From Diorhabda sublineata (taxonomy: Eukaryota; Arthropoda; Insecta; Coleoptera; Chrysomelidae), in assembly GCF_026230105.1 (NCBI RefSeq), contig NC_079478.1:6959653-7023652 (forward strand): a stretch of DNA of 64,000 bases, in the 5' to 3' direction. The position numbers and the translations under genes are program-made. Below are positions 24,351 through 35,100 of the stretch, piece by piece. Within the stretch, counting starts at the first letter, position 1; every line of letters begins with the position of its first letter. The notes under the pieces were generated by a model that was given only the letters and a program-made list of their open reading frames with translations, searched no databases and was not told the origin of the DNA.

Positions 24351-24539
24351 ATTTGTATGACTTCAACAGTTCTATTTGGAAAAACTTGTTGAATAGAAAT
24401 TTCTCCAACAATTAAGAACTCACAGGGATTAGTGAGATAGGTCTATATAATGCAACTACATCTAGCGGTATTGTGGGTCCTTCTTCCTTCGATGGCAGCT
24501 TCACTGTTAGATACACTAGTACTTATTTCCCATAAATTC

Positions 24540-24781
24540 TCCAACATTTGGTAAGCAATATGGATTCAACAAAATGAGGCACTCTGCATGTTGCATGGTT
24601 TAGGAGTCACGTTCAAAGAATTGGTGGTTAAGAATGTGTGGTTAAGGACTTATCATATATTGCATAAAATTCCACAACATTTGTTCCACTGCATTGACGA
24701 TATTTTGCATATTTGTTGTGTTTTGGTAAATTCACAGCCTCCAATTATTTCTGATAGAAAAGATCCTGAAAATGAGGGATG
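24540..24781 (+). pseudogene. Possible PIF/Harbinger-type transposase C-terminus
   Basis: The plus-strand ORF from 24588 ends with KIPQHLFHCIDDILHICCVL followed by VNSQPP. This resembles the family's conserved IPxxIxACCVLHNIC segment close to the C-terminus of the DDE nuclease. The preceding text has a plausible position for the VExAFGxLK helix, but the residues do not match well. Only this one block is suggestive, no catalytic Asp or Glu is identified, and the call is tentative. Confidence 0.25.
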
Positions 24782-25224
24782 AAAAATATTTTATTACTCA
24801 TGAAAATTGTTCATTAAGTACTTGTGATAATACAAACGAAAATATGTAAGAAATTGTGAATTTATTGTAAGCTCTTGATAAAATTAATAATTAAACTTAT
24901 TGTAATAAACAGTTATATTCTTTTAAACTTGAACTAACAAATTAGTAACGAATAATAAAATTCTTTTAAATAGAAATTATTGTAAAACACAATAACTCTT
25001 TTTAGTTTTCACTCACTACTCATTAATAAATATTGCTTTTTCTGTAACTAATTATGAAAATCCTGCCTTGACATTTACACCATTCTAAATTATAGAAAAT
25101 AAATTATTATATTAAAATAATTGCAAGATCATTTCCAGTAAAGCTTCGTTTTAGATGTACTTTCATCTTCTTTGTTACTAGTATCTAAATTATCAGTATT
25201 TTCTTTATAAACGGCAGCAGTACT

Positions 25225-26526
25225 TTATGTTGCAAACAAAACTGGCAAATACTGCTCGAAATAGAATTTTTCGCTCTTTAAAATTGAAGCTTTCAAAAAT
25301 TCTTCGTCTCTGTGGACTTCAATGGTACAATTGCTATCTTCAACTGGTAAAAAAACAAAGAGATCACAAACACTCATACCACTGACGTACATTTGTACTT
25401 GAACTTGAGTGTAATAAGCATCAGTCTTCTCAAGACCCAACTTATTATCTATGAATTCCAAATATTTAACATTACTCACATGATCAGCAGCATTGACAAT
25501 CGGTTTATTTCCACAGGAACTCGGACATTTGAATTCAACAATTTTAGAAATACAACCATCATCAATGACAACTCCATCAAGACTTGCACAACGCCAAGGC
25601 TGATATTTACTGACCAACACACCAACCCGTTTTACAATACAGTTGTTAATTTTTTGGTATTTTTCTTTGGCATAATTTTCCATTTTTAAACCGTATCTAG
25701 TTGAGCTGCTGTCAATTTTACTAGGATTTAGCATATCTGAAACCAAACTTTCAACTGGTTTCCTGCATAAAACTTTTATATTACGAACGTTAGAACTAGC
25801 AGAAATTCTTAAGCGTCTTGCTTGAAACCAATTGTTACAAGAAGATTGCTCAACAGTTTCACAAGACAATTTAACTATTGCATCTTCTGATAATTGCACG
25901 TTTTTCAAATAAAACTCTCGGAGGTTTGTATCCACTTCATATTCACTTTCATAAATAAAATACTCTTCGCAAAAAATTATTGATACATGCAGCACATTCT
26001 TCTGTTTATTATTTTTCGTCAATTGTGCCTCCATGATTCGTTTTAATGGAGAAACGACAAATTCAGTTACTGAAACGTTCTTAGGTTCATGTAATCTAAT
26101 GTACATGTTCTTAAAATATTCTCCTTTAGAATACTTATGTTTAGCAAATTGACGTGCGCTTGGCTTGCCCCACTGTTACTCATGACTTGTTTTTGAAATA
26201 CTTTCCTCATTATTAATAAAAAAAAAGTCAACGCCGCAGCGTGTTTACACTTATTGCTCTTATTGTATACACAATTACAGTGGACATTCGTCACACAACG
26301 TTCTGAGTTAATCTGAAATTGAAATAGAAGAACCTATTAATTATAATACTTTAACATAATGAAATAAATTATCTTATTGTGAATGAAGTGACATAAGGAG
26401 TAGCGTGGACTGAGGTTTGTCGAATAACGCGAGACTTTATTAAAAAGCTGTCAAAGTTTCGTCAATGTTCCTTAACTTCTCTCACATGTCCAGCAAGAAC
26501 TAGATTTTCACCTTTGGTCATAGTTT
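25225..26526 (-). pseudogene. SWIM zinc finger plus YqaJ-type nuclease gene, spliced, disabled
   Basis: The main exon (26312-25225, minus) starts after an acceptor (TTTCAATTTCAG) with a SWIM zinc finger, CNCVYNKSNKCKH (about 26281-26243). The frame then changes at a T9 tract (26218-26226). After an in-frame TAA, QWGKPSARQFAKHKYSKG leads into a 293-codon open frame from 26106. That frame carries the YqaJ/lambda-exonuclease fold signature: NWFQARRLRISAS (residues 92-104), GLKMENY with Glu143, SLDG with Asp177, VEFKCP with Glu191 and Lys193, and YYTQVQVQMYVSG (231-243). An upstream exon at about 26526-26393 reads KGENLVLAGHVREVKE, then a TGA, then SFLIKSRVIRQTSVHATPY, the segment that precedes SWIM in this insect family. 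The nuclease metal-binding residues are intact. The frameshift and two stops imply a pseudogene, unless the T9 change is an assembly error. Confidence 0.85.
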
Positions 26527-26529
26527 CTG

Positions 26530-28050
26530 GTTGAAATTTTATTTAATGACTGATGGACTGAAATCCTGTTTTTATAATAATATTCATGTCTTTGGTTTAA
26601 CTAAAAATAATGTAAAAATTGATAAATTAAGCAAATATTTACTTATTCCATTGAAAAAACAATTATATACTGCATTCTGTTATATATTTTATCATTATAC
26701 TTACTTGTATTTTTGGATTGTTCAAGATAATTATAAAATTGTAGTAAGTATTAAATGGTCACATTTATTTTTGACGACTAATTTATAAATATTTATTATA
26801 CTTTTTTCCAAAATTTTTCCGTATACTATTGAAAAACGTAATAAAACATGATCTGACAGCCTCCCGTAGTCCATATTTACTGTGGCGCTGCAGTCATACT
26901 AGGAGAGAATAATTCTTCTAAATACCTAACTTGAGCGTCCATTATGTTCATTCCTTAAACATATTCACATCGCCAATATTGACAAGAAATTAATGAAAAT
27001 GTCAACCCTACTCGGTTTAACTAAAATCATTATTTAATCGATCAACTTTAGACTTTTTCCTTTTCAAATGATTGATGTTGGTAAACATTACTAAAAAGTT
27101 TTAATATGGAAATTCTCCCAGACGGTAAAAGGAAGTGGACTAAATTTTAATAAAAACTTCGTTCAAACAATGTTCTCAGTTTAAAAGTTAGCCGATACTC
27201 TATTTGAATAACAGATTGATTTGATGATTGATTAACAATTTGCCTACACTAAGAATATTAACATCCATCCGAATATTGAAGATTCAGAAGACACTGCTTT
27301 ATTAAATTTTTTTGCCTCCTCTTCATCCATCACTAAATTAATTAAAGAATCGTCCAGATTTATTTTTTAGTAATATATCACGTGAAAACTTTGAAATGTA
27401 TTAATGAAAATCTTCATATACTATTTCAGTTATTTTGAATTTGTGATTTCAATTGTGATTTATTAGGTTATCATAAGTATACATTTCAAAGGCAGAAACA
27501 TCGGTTTAAGTTTCATAAAAAAGTATTTTTGTTGATACAACAGCTAAGCAAGAACATGTAGCAGGGTTTAAGTTAAAATTGAGATACAGGATATGGGTTC
27601 ATATGAAAAAACGTTTTTTGAATGAGCAGTATCCAGTAAATATCGTGAAATTTATCATAATAGAAATAATCTAAACCACATATTGAAATTTTTATAATCG
27701 ATGGGGTGGAACAGATAGATAAAATTATTTAACCACGGCAGAAATATTTTTTGGTGAAAAATTTTGAAACAAGCATTTGCCAATTATCTACGAGAGTTAT
27801 TTTTTGTCCGTAGCAAATAAAATGAAATATAACCAATTATTCCAATATAATTCAATGTGGAGTCAAGTCAATATGAATTAATTTTGGCAAAGTGTTTAAA
27901 TTGAGACAATCCTAAACTCTCGGTTAAACACTTATATATACCCATTAGATGGTGGCCACGTTGAGACCAATTTGTAGTCTAAAATGTTAGAAATTTTTTT
28001 ATGGTGTTATTTGTTTTAAGAATATTTTTCAGTCAAATTTTATAAAAAAA
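26530..28050. other. AT-rich DNA, possibly upstream intron or flank of the SWIM-YqaJ locus
   Basis: No further exon of the SWIM-YqaJ gene could be recognised on the minus strand. The ORF at 26531-26788 (plus) is low-complexity. Confidence 0.4.
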
Positions 28051-28054
28051 TTGA

Positions 28055-28320
28055 AATTTATAAATTCTAACAAAAAATAGTAAGAAATATGAAAAATCAC
28101 GATTTTTCCAACAGAACCTCAGATTTTTTTAAAACTGTCTCGACCTGAAGTGCTATTATTTTGGAAAATAAGAAATATATAAAAAAATATTGAAAATAAT
28201 GGTTTTCTGATGTGATAACAACTTTGAATTTCTCACAAATACTTAGTAGGCATAAAAAATGAAAAATCAATATTTTTCAACAAAACTTAGTACCTTTCTC
28301 GACCTGAAATGCTAGTAAAT
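28055..28320. repeat. Diverged tandem duplication, period about 170 bp
   Basis: The blocks at about 28055-28160 and 28225-28320 share, in order, a TAGTA(A/G)... AAAAATGAAAAATCA segment, a TTTTTC(C)AACA segment, and TCTCGACCTGAA(G/A)TGCTA. Intervening bases are more diverged. It is non-coding as far as I can see. Confidence 0.6.
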
Positions 28321-28510
28321 CTATCAGAAACTACATAAATCACAAAAAATATTCTGCTTATATTCACTTTCTACAATTTTGAGATTATATTGTAATTAAA
28401 TTTTAAATTCAATGTTTTTTATAAAAACCAATAATCAGGTTTGAGATCTCAAAACACATGATGTAAGGATCGTTTCATAGAAAACGACAAGCATCTTCAC
28501 TTCACTGCAG

Positions 28511-28540
28511 TATACGAGGGTTGTTCGATCAGTTTCGGAC
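28511..28540 (+). repeat. mariner-like terminal motif without a visible partner
   Basis: TATACGAGGGTTGTTCGATC followed by AGTTTCGGACC has the form of a mariner inverted-repeat end. No matching inverted copy or transposase was found within several kilobases, so it may be a solo end of a deleted element. Confidence 0.4.
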
Positions 28541-28739
28541 CAAAAACCAATTTTTCAGTATTATTTTTCATAATAGTCTCTTTTTCAAACGATAATCTCA
28601 ACTTTTCAACCTCTACAACTATTATTTGCAGTTTCTTCTCAAGAAATGCGTTTACTTCACTTTTTATTTGAGTAGACGTATAGGCTCTAACTCGAATTCA
28701 ATAGTTAATCTAACTTTCTCATTCAAAATATTTCCTTCA

Positions 28740-28950
28740 ATAACCAGTATCATCAGTTGTTTGAGACTTTTTCGCACATTAGACAATAACCTAGCTTGAA
28801 TGTGACATTTCGTGCGTTGGCATTCTGAAACTAATAGATTCTTTCCTCCATAGAATCTTACCTTAGCAATTCATGGTAGTCTTATCAGTATTTCGAGACT
28901 TCTTCGCATATTGGATAATAACCAAGCTTGAATCTGACATTTTGTGGAAA
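28740..28950. repeat. Tandem duplication, period 132 bp, 82% identical core
   Basis: Positions 28747-28814 and 28879-28946 match at about 56 of 68 bases. The period is divisible by three, and on the minus strand one frame from about 28980 to 28660 is broken by only one stop, with both copies reading K-C-(Q/H)-I-Q-A-(W/R)-LLSN-(M/V)-R-(R/K)-SL. It could be a repeated segment of a decayed coding sequence. No family was recognised. Confidence 0.7.
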
Positions 28951-28954
28951 TCTT

Positions 28955-30110
28955 CTTCATTAACATCCGTAGGTTTGTCCAATGTTCTATATTTCATCAA
29001 ATTTTGCATTATCTTCAACTTTTCGTTTGTATTATAATCAATTTTAAATGTTATTTTATCAATCTCAATTGTGACTTAATTTAAAATGGATAACATTTTT
29101 CTATATAGAATGTAAAAACCGTTTAACCGATATATGACAATCACACGAACTTACTATTTAAAAAATTTGGGTTTGTAACTATCATTGAGAGTGGGTTGAA
29201 AATAGAGATCGCAGTTTACAGTAACCGAAATAATGAATTATTCAATTTGGCTTTTACACACTGTATGTGGAGATCAGCAAATGAAATCGCGCCTCAGAGA
29301 AAAACAGCGATTCGAATTAGTTTGGATAGCTTTCGAAAAGCTCAATTACCTCTAAAAGATAAAAAACGTGATATTTCTAAACAGTGTGTATTCATGTTTT
29401 TTCATTTACGGTTTCCAAACATTGACCATTCACAAAGTGAATATACATGAAACTGCTAAAGCGCAGAGATCAATAAATCAAAAATTTTCCTCCTCGGTAA
29501 CTACTGGACACACTCAATAAAAGGATTATCTATCGTTGTAAGTCTCACTAATTAGTTTGGATTTGTGTCTTCTCTTTGAAAACATTAACATGTTTTGAAC
29601 ACTATTTCTCTACCAATCTATTAAAAAACTGTAGATATCAGTTTTTTGTCTAGACTATATCTGTAGCTTATATGTCAGACATGAAAAATTTCCTTATTTA
29701 TCTCTTTTTTTGTATGTTTTTTTGCATTCTCTCTCCCATACTTCAAAATAGAAATTCTAGTCAAGGGCTCTCGATTCTCTTGAACGTATTGATTGTCTGA
29801 AAAATCGACATTTGCAAAAGCTTGTTTATTAACTCTTTCCAAATAACAAGTATTTGAAGAGAATTCTTTGTGGCTCAAGGGCATTTATAAACATGTAATC
29901 CAGATGGTCCCATTATACAATTACCAATTGAAGAAAAATATTTCTCTGAATATCTCACTTTGGTATTAATTTTTAAATTTCCAAGTCGTAAGAATAAATA
30001 GTTATTACATTTGATAATTCGAAGCCATTTATAGAAAAAATATAATAATACACACTTAATAACTGAAAAAACCACATTTGCCATAAATCGATATTATTCA
30101 TCAAAGTAAT
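28955..30110. other. AT-rich DNA with no recognisable gene
   Basis: The 84-codon ORF at 29196-29450 has a reasonable residue mix, including a basic middle part, but no recognised domain or splice context. Confidence 0.4.
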
Positions 30111-30111
30111 T

Positions 30112-30150
30112 TTATTTACTTACTTTACTTTACTCTACTTTACGTTACTT
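30112..30150. repeat. (TTTAC)n-like simple repeat at a mariner edge
   Basis: About eight imperfect TTTAC/TTAC units directly abut the truncated 3' end of the next mariner. Confidence 0.7.
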
Positions 30151-31180
30151 AAGCTAAATTTCTTTCCGGCGATCATTTTTTTGAGATCAGCGAATAGCCA
30201 GTAGTCACTATAGTTCAAATCTGGACTACACGGTAGATGAGGAAGCAATTCGAAGCGTAATTCGTTCAATTTAACCATCGTTGGCATCGACTTATGAATC
30301 ATTGTCTTGGTGAAACAGTGGTTTTGTCTTCGCATTTAAGGCCGTTTTTTCTTAATTTTTGTATTCAAATGATCCAATAAATCTATGTGGTATTCGTTAT
30401 TGATTGTCTTTCCCTTTTGGAGATAGTCGTTGAACAATATTCCATGCTTATTCCAAAATACCGAAGCTGTCCAGCTGTCTGTTGTGCCTTTGGACGCTCC
30501 GAACGTGTTTCACCGGCTGCAGTCCACTCAGAGGATGATCGTTTTAATTCCGGAGAGAAGTGATTGAGCCATGTTTTACTTATATTGACGCGAAAAATTT
30601 AATTTATTACGTGTAAACATGGCCAAACACTGCTCTAAATCATCAACACTTTGTTGTTTTTGATTTACTGTGAGTAAGCGCGGTATCCACTTTGGAAAAA
30701 GCTTTCTTATGGTCAAGTAGTCATCAATAATTGATAAAACACTGCCTTCTGATATCTTTACGGCCTCAGCTATCTCACGCAATTTCAATTTACGATTATA
30801 TATAACCAATTTGTAGAATTTTTTTATATTTTCTGGAGTAACCACCTCAATTGGACGACTTGAACGTTCACCATCATCGGTGTCTGTACGACCACGTTTA
30901 AATTCAGCAAACCAATAATTAATGGTTCCTCTCGACTAAGCAGAGTCCATACAATACTTTAGAGTCCATTACTGAGCTTGTACAGTATTTTTTTACAACA
31001 AGAAGCAAGGATAAATTAATACACGAAAGTAGATTCACTCAAATTGCTGTCAATTTTTTTCTAATTGATCAAAATGTCATGAAACTCCACATATAACCTT
31101 TTGAAAGTTAGTACTTCATAAACGTCATATGGATTTGACGATGGCAGCGCCATCTGTGTTTCAGTCACTCGACTCATTGT
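30150..31180 (-). pseudogene. mariner transposase relic, SEWTAAGE subfamily
   Basis: The minus strand gives most of a mariner transposase. NYWFAEFKRGRTDTDDGERS (about 30865-30925) is followed by VVTPENIKKFYKLVI, KLKLREIAEAVKISEGSVLS and PKWIPRLLTVNQKQQ (30845-30640). Then come TWLNHFSPELKRSSSEWTAA (about 30520-30575), the GKTIN region, the QDN block near 30290, and ELLPHLPCSPDLNYSDYWLF (about 30180-30245) with the third catalytic Asp. The first catalytic Asp region is destroyed, and stops occur in the middle. The protein end after AGKKFS is missing, replaced by the simple repeat at 30112-30150. A leader region typical of the subfamily extends to about 31180. Confidence 0.9.
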
Positions 31181-31624
31181 CAAAAACTATTTTTAGGATA
31201 TATAGAAGCAATATTTGACATAAACTTGACAATAGATAGCTGAGGGAATTGTACTGTTAAGAAATATTATAGAATATAAAAATGGTGAGGAAAAGTCGAA
31301 GTTGATAAATAATTTATGGGCGTTCTATCGATTCAATTCTAAAATTAGATAATAATTCGACTTCGTAATAAAACTATCAGCGGAAAAATTAACATGGAAG
31401 TTGAAAAATATGTAAACTGAAAATAAACTATTTACAGCGTACAGCTGAAACATAGAATATGATTATTGCTTCCAATAAGTTCTAGGAAAATATTGAAATA
31501 AGTCTTGATAATGTTAGGACTTACTAAGGTTGATAGTTGACATAACTATGCTGGTGTTTAATAACATTATTTATGGTCTTTCAAATGAAAATATACTCGA
31601 GTTTGAATCGCATCCAATTCCACA

Positions 31625-32133
31625 TTTTGACGTGGATTAAACCAACAACAGTGTGCCGATGAACTCGCTTCGAATTTTGGTGATGAAGTATCATCTCCAG
31701 ACACCGTGTTCCGCTGGTTTTCCGAATTCAATCATTTACAAGAAGTGATCAGTGAAACCTATCGCAGAATCATTCTTCACACATCAGTTCAAAGAAAAAT
31801 GTTTTTGTACAGTCAAAACATCGAATTGATGGATCATCTGAGGTACAATCCTTGTTTGGCACCTAATAATTTATTGTTATTGTCGCAGATTAAGAATAAA
31901 TTACGAGATCAACATTTTTCTACAACAAAAGACGCGGTTGATGTGTTCAAATCACAATCTCTGGAGGTCCTCAATCGGAGTAGAAAAATTTTTCTAACAA
32001 TTAGTTTAAACGCATACAAAATTGTATAGATCTTGATGGAGGGTATTTTGAAAAACAATAGAGCCATATCCAATTACGAATATTTGTTCTTATTTTTGTT
32101 TCTAAAAACTTAAGTATTTACCCCTGTATATCG
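31625..32133 (+). pseudogene. Internally deleted mariner of a third subfamily
   Basis: The plus strand reads QQQCADELASNFGDEVSSPD across a frame change, then TVFRWFSEFN (about 31640-31735), the N-terminal helix-turn-helix part. It then passes almost directly to HTSVQRKMFLYSQNIELMDH, LAPNNLLLLSQIKNKLRDQH and FSTTKDAVDVFKSQSLEVL (31780-31980), the C-terminal part with the third catalytic position (APN in place of APND). Roughly 150 residues between them, including the first catalytic Asp, are gone. The far end, TTTACCCCTGTATATCG (about 32117-32133), resembles a terminal repeat. It is a deletion derivative that could only move in trans. Confidence 0.8.
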
Positions 32134-32139
32134 TGTGAT

Positions 32140-35100
32140 AAAATATTTAAAAGGCTGAAAAGTACCAGAACGTTCAACTATTTCCAAAAGTTTTCATGAT
32201 AATTCGTCAAATTCGATTAGATAGTATAGCTCTTAAGTGAGATGGCATCTCTCAAATTGACAGTCGAGTGATACTTTTGAATCCTCATTACATAGTTTTC
32301 AATTTTGAAATAATGTCTTCTCTTCGAAAAGATATGGATATTATAAATGTCACCTCTGGTTATTCAGCAAATCGAAGGTTAAAACAATTTTTGTCTATAA
32401 TATACAGTTTCATCAGAACGATTGTTAATAGAAACGATTTTTTTGTATTGTATTGTACTATTATGATACTTCCGTTGAATTATCACAATACTTGAATCTT
32501 CCACCATTTCCTGGACACATTGTACACTAAACACTTATACTACAGTCCATTGCATCTTGCCTCAACGCTGCAATTTTATACCGACCTCATTTCAAACATT
32601 ACATGAAATTTTGCAAAAAAAAATAGTTTTACCAAAAACGTTTCCAATTGCATGCTTGTGACTGTTCCAATTTACAATACGTTAGTTAGGTTAGTTAGTT
32701 AAGTATTCTTCGAGTCAGTCAAAATATAAAAAAACATACAAATCGTCCTTATCATTATTTACTTCATGATATGATGAATTTTGAACAGAAATCGATTTAA
32801 TTCTTGCAATATAAAGAGAACGGCCATCTCATATTTTTCATACCTTTCTACCGAAATATTGAATAAAAATATGTAGGAAGTCGTAGGTAAGTCGTTTTCA
32901 ATAAGTATCACGTATCCCACTTTACCAAATTCAGAAGATGTCACACCCGCTAAGGAGAGTAAAGTTTCTGTGTCAAAGCCTGTCTCCCTCACAAACAAAG
33001 ATGAATTTAAGGAACATTCCCACCAAAATCTTTGATACGTAAATCCAAAAGTCATTCAATGATCTATTGAAGTTAATAATTTTTCAATTGTTTCATTTAA
33101 AAATATTGACTATAAAAATGATATTGGCCATTAAAACTTTGTTAAAGTAGTGATAGTATATCAAAGAAAATTTTCTAAAAAGCAGAACCAGTAGACGCTT
33201 GTTTTTTAAACAATTGTTCTGTATTTTATAACTATTATAATGTAGGATCTTCATATTAATGTTTCGACTCGAAAGTAAGCTAATAGCAAATACTGAACTG
33301 TCCTTGAATTAATGTGTAAGTCTTCATAACATACCAGTAGTCAATCACTTTCTCGGGAGTATATTCCACCTTTTTTTGACCTTCTCTATGTTATTTAGGA
33401 TCATTTTAAATAGTTTATATAGATATCATACATAATTTTGTATATCTTGAAGTTAACCTCCGTATTTTGATATTGCGGACAAAATAAGTCACTGGAAATA
33501 ATAACTGACCTGGATATTAGAGTATAACACCAAAATTTGTAACCCAAGTCAGCAGTGGGTAGAAATGGGTAAGGAATATCTAACAAAAAGCGAAAATCTC
33601 CAAGTCCTTGCAGAAAGTGATCATTATCGATATGTTTCTACCAGCTATACAGTGACTGAACAGTTTCAAGCTAGCTTTCTGTAGAGGCTGAAGATACGCA
33701 AAGAGAGACTGGATCTTGTGATTGTGGTAATGGTTCAAAGCTTGAGTATTGCGTTTGTCATTTCTCAAGATGAAACCACACCTCCAAACCTGGTAATTTA
33801 GAGAAGGTCCAGTAAGCTGTAGCTGTAGTTCTACTCCTCAAAAATTACCAAGAATATTCTGGTTGTTTTCCTTCCTTTCATTGTATTCCCATAAATGCAT
33901 TACCATCCAACGCATATCAATCATAGCGAACTGATGAATTATCGAAAATACACTTACAATTACAATTATCTGGAAATAAAGTAAGCCCTAGTACTAAATT
34001 TCGTTATCGGCAAACTAATTAATTCAACTGTATTTTCATTAACTGCTTTATTCAATGACAACTATATTAGAACTACTTAGATAGCTTATCTTTAACTAGA
34101 TAGTATGACATATTGAAATATTATTACCATTTGGAACGCGTCACCAGTTTATTGATTAAATAACTCATCGAAGTAGTCAAAATAAATGAAACAATAAATC
34201 TTCAGCTTGTTTTATGCTGCCATAATCAACAACTAAACTAACAAATTAAATTACAATTTGAAATACACTGAAATGCTACTTGTACTTCAAAGAGAAAATT
34301 AACAGTAAATTTTAATTAAAATTAAACAATTCGCCAACTTTTAACTTCTTAGTTTGATTCCACAATTTTGTGAGGTTATGAGCCCAGAATACGTCAGATG
34401 AGTCTGTTATGGTGGTATTATTTTGATTATAACATCCGTATTCTTTGTTTATGGAAATATTATTAGCGTTATTGCCCCTGTTTTCGTCATGGTGTTTTAT
34501 TTTTCAAACTGATATCAAGAATATAGTAGAAAGCATTATTTGGAAGTCAGCAAGTCAGGATGGAATTTCTATTGGCTTACGAGTAATTTATAATTATCCT
34601 TAAGTGCATAAACTAAAATATCACTCCCAAGAAAGTTAAATTTAATGTAAATTTTAATTTAGTTTCAATTTTGACTGCATAAACAAATCTTTAATCTTTC
34701 ATGTGTTCAGATTCTATCTATCACGTAGTTTTTGAAGGGATAGAAGCTTTCCATCCCTTCTTAAATGTCTAGATACCTCTTTCCAAGGAAGATTAATTTT
34801 TGATCAGAAGGAACTATCTAATTGTATTTCTGTTTTGTCTTTTATAAGATGGTTGATAAAATACGTGTTCTAAAATTCTTTAATTTCGGTCGCACTTTTA
34901 TCGTTCTACAGAATTCCACGTACTTATAATAAGGTTATTCTGCATATTTGGACTATTTTTGAAATGGTTATTGGAAGCATTCAAATGATAATTTCGCGCA
35001 ATCTCCGGTTATTGTAACAGTACTTAATATCAGTTCGTATAATGGTAACTGTCACCGTACCAAGGACGATTCTTTGATGAGAACAAACCTCGCTGGGATT

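Noticed and set aside
25393..25689. 98-codon ORF on the plus strand
   Set aside because: Antisense shadow of the YqaJ nuclease frame.
29196..29450. 84-codon ORF on the plus strand
   Set aside because: No motif and no splice or promoter context; indistinguishable from chance.
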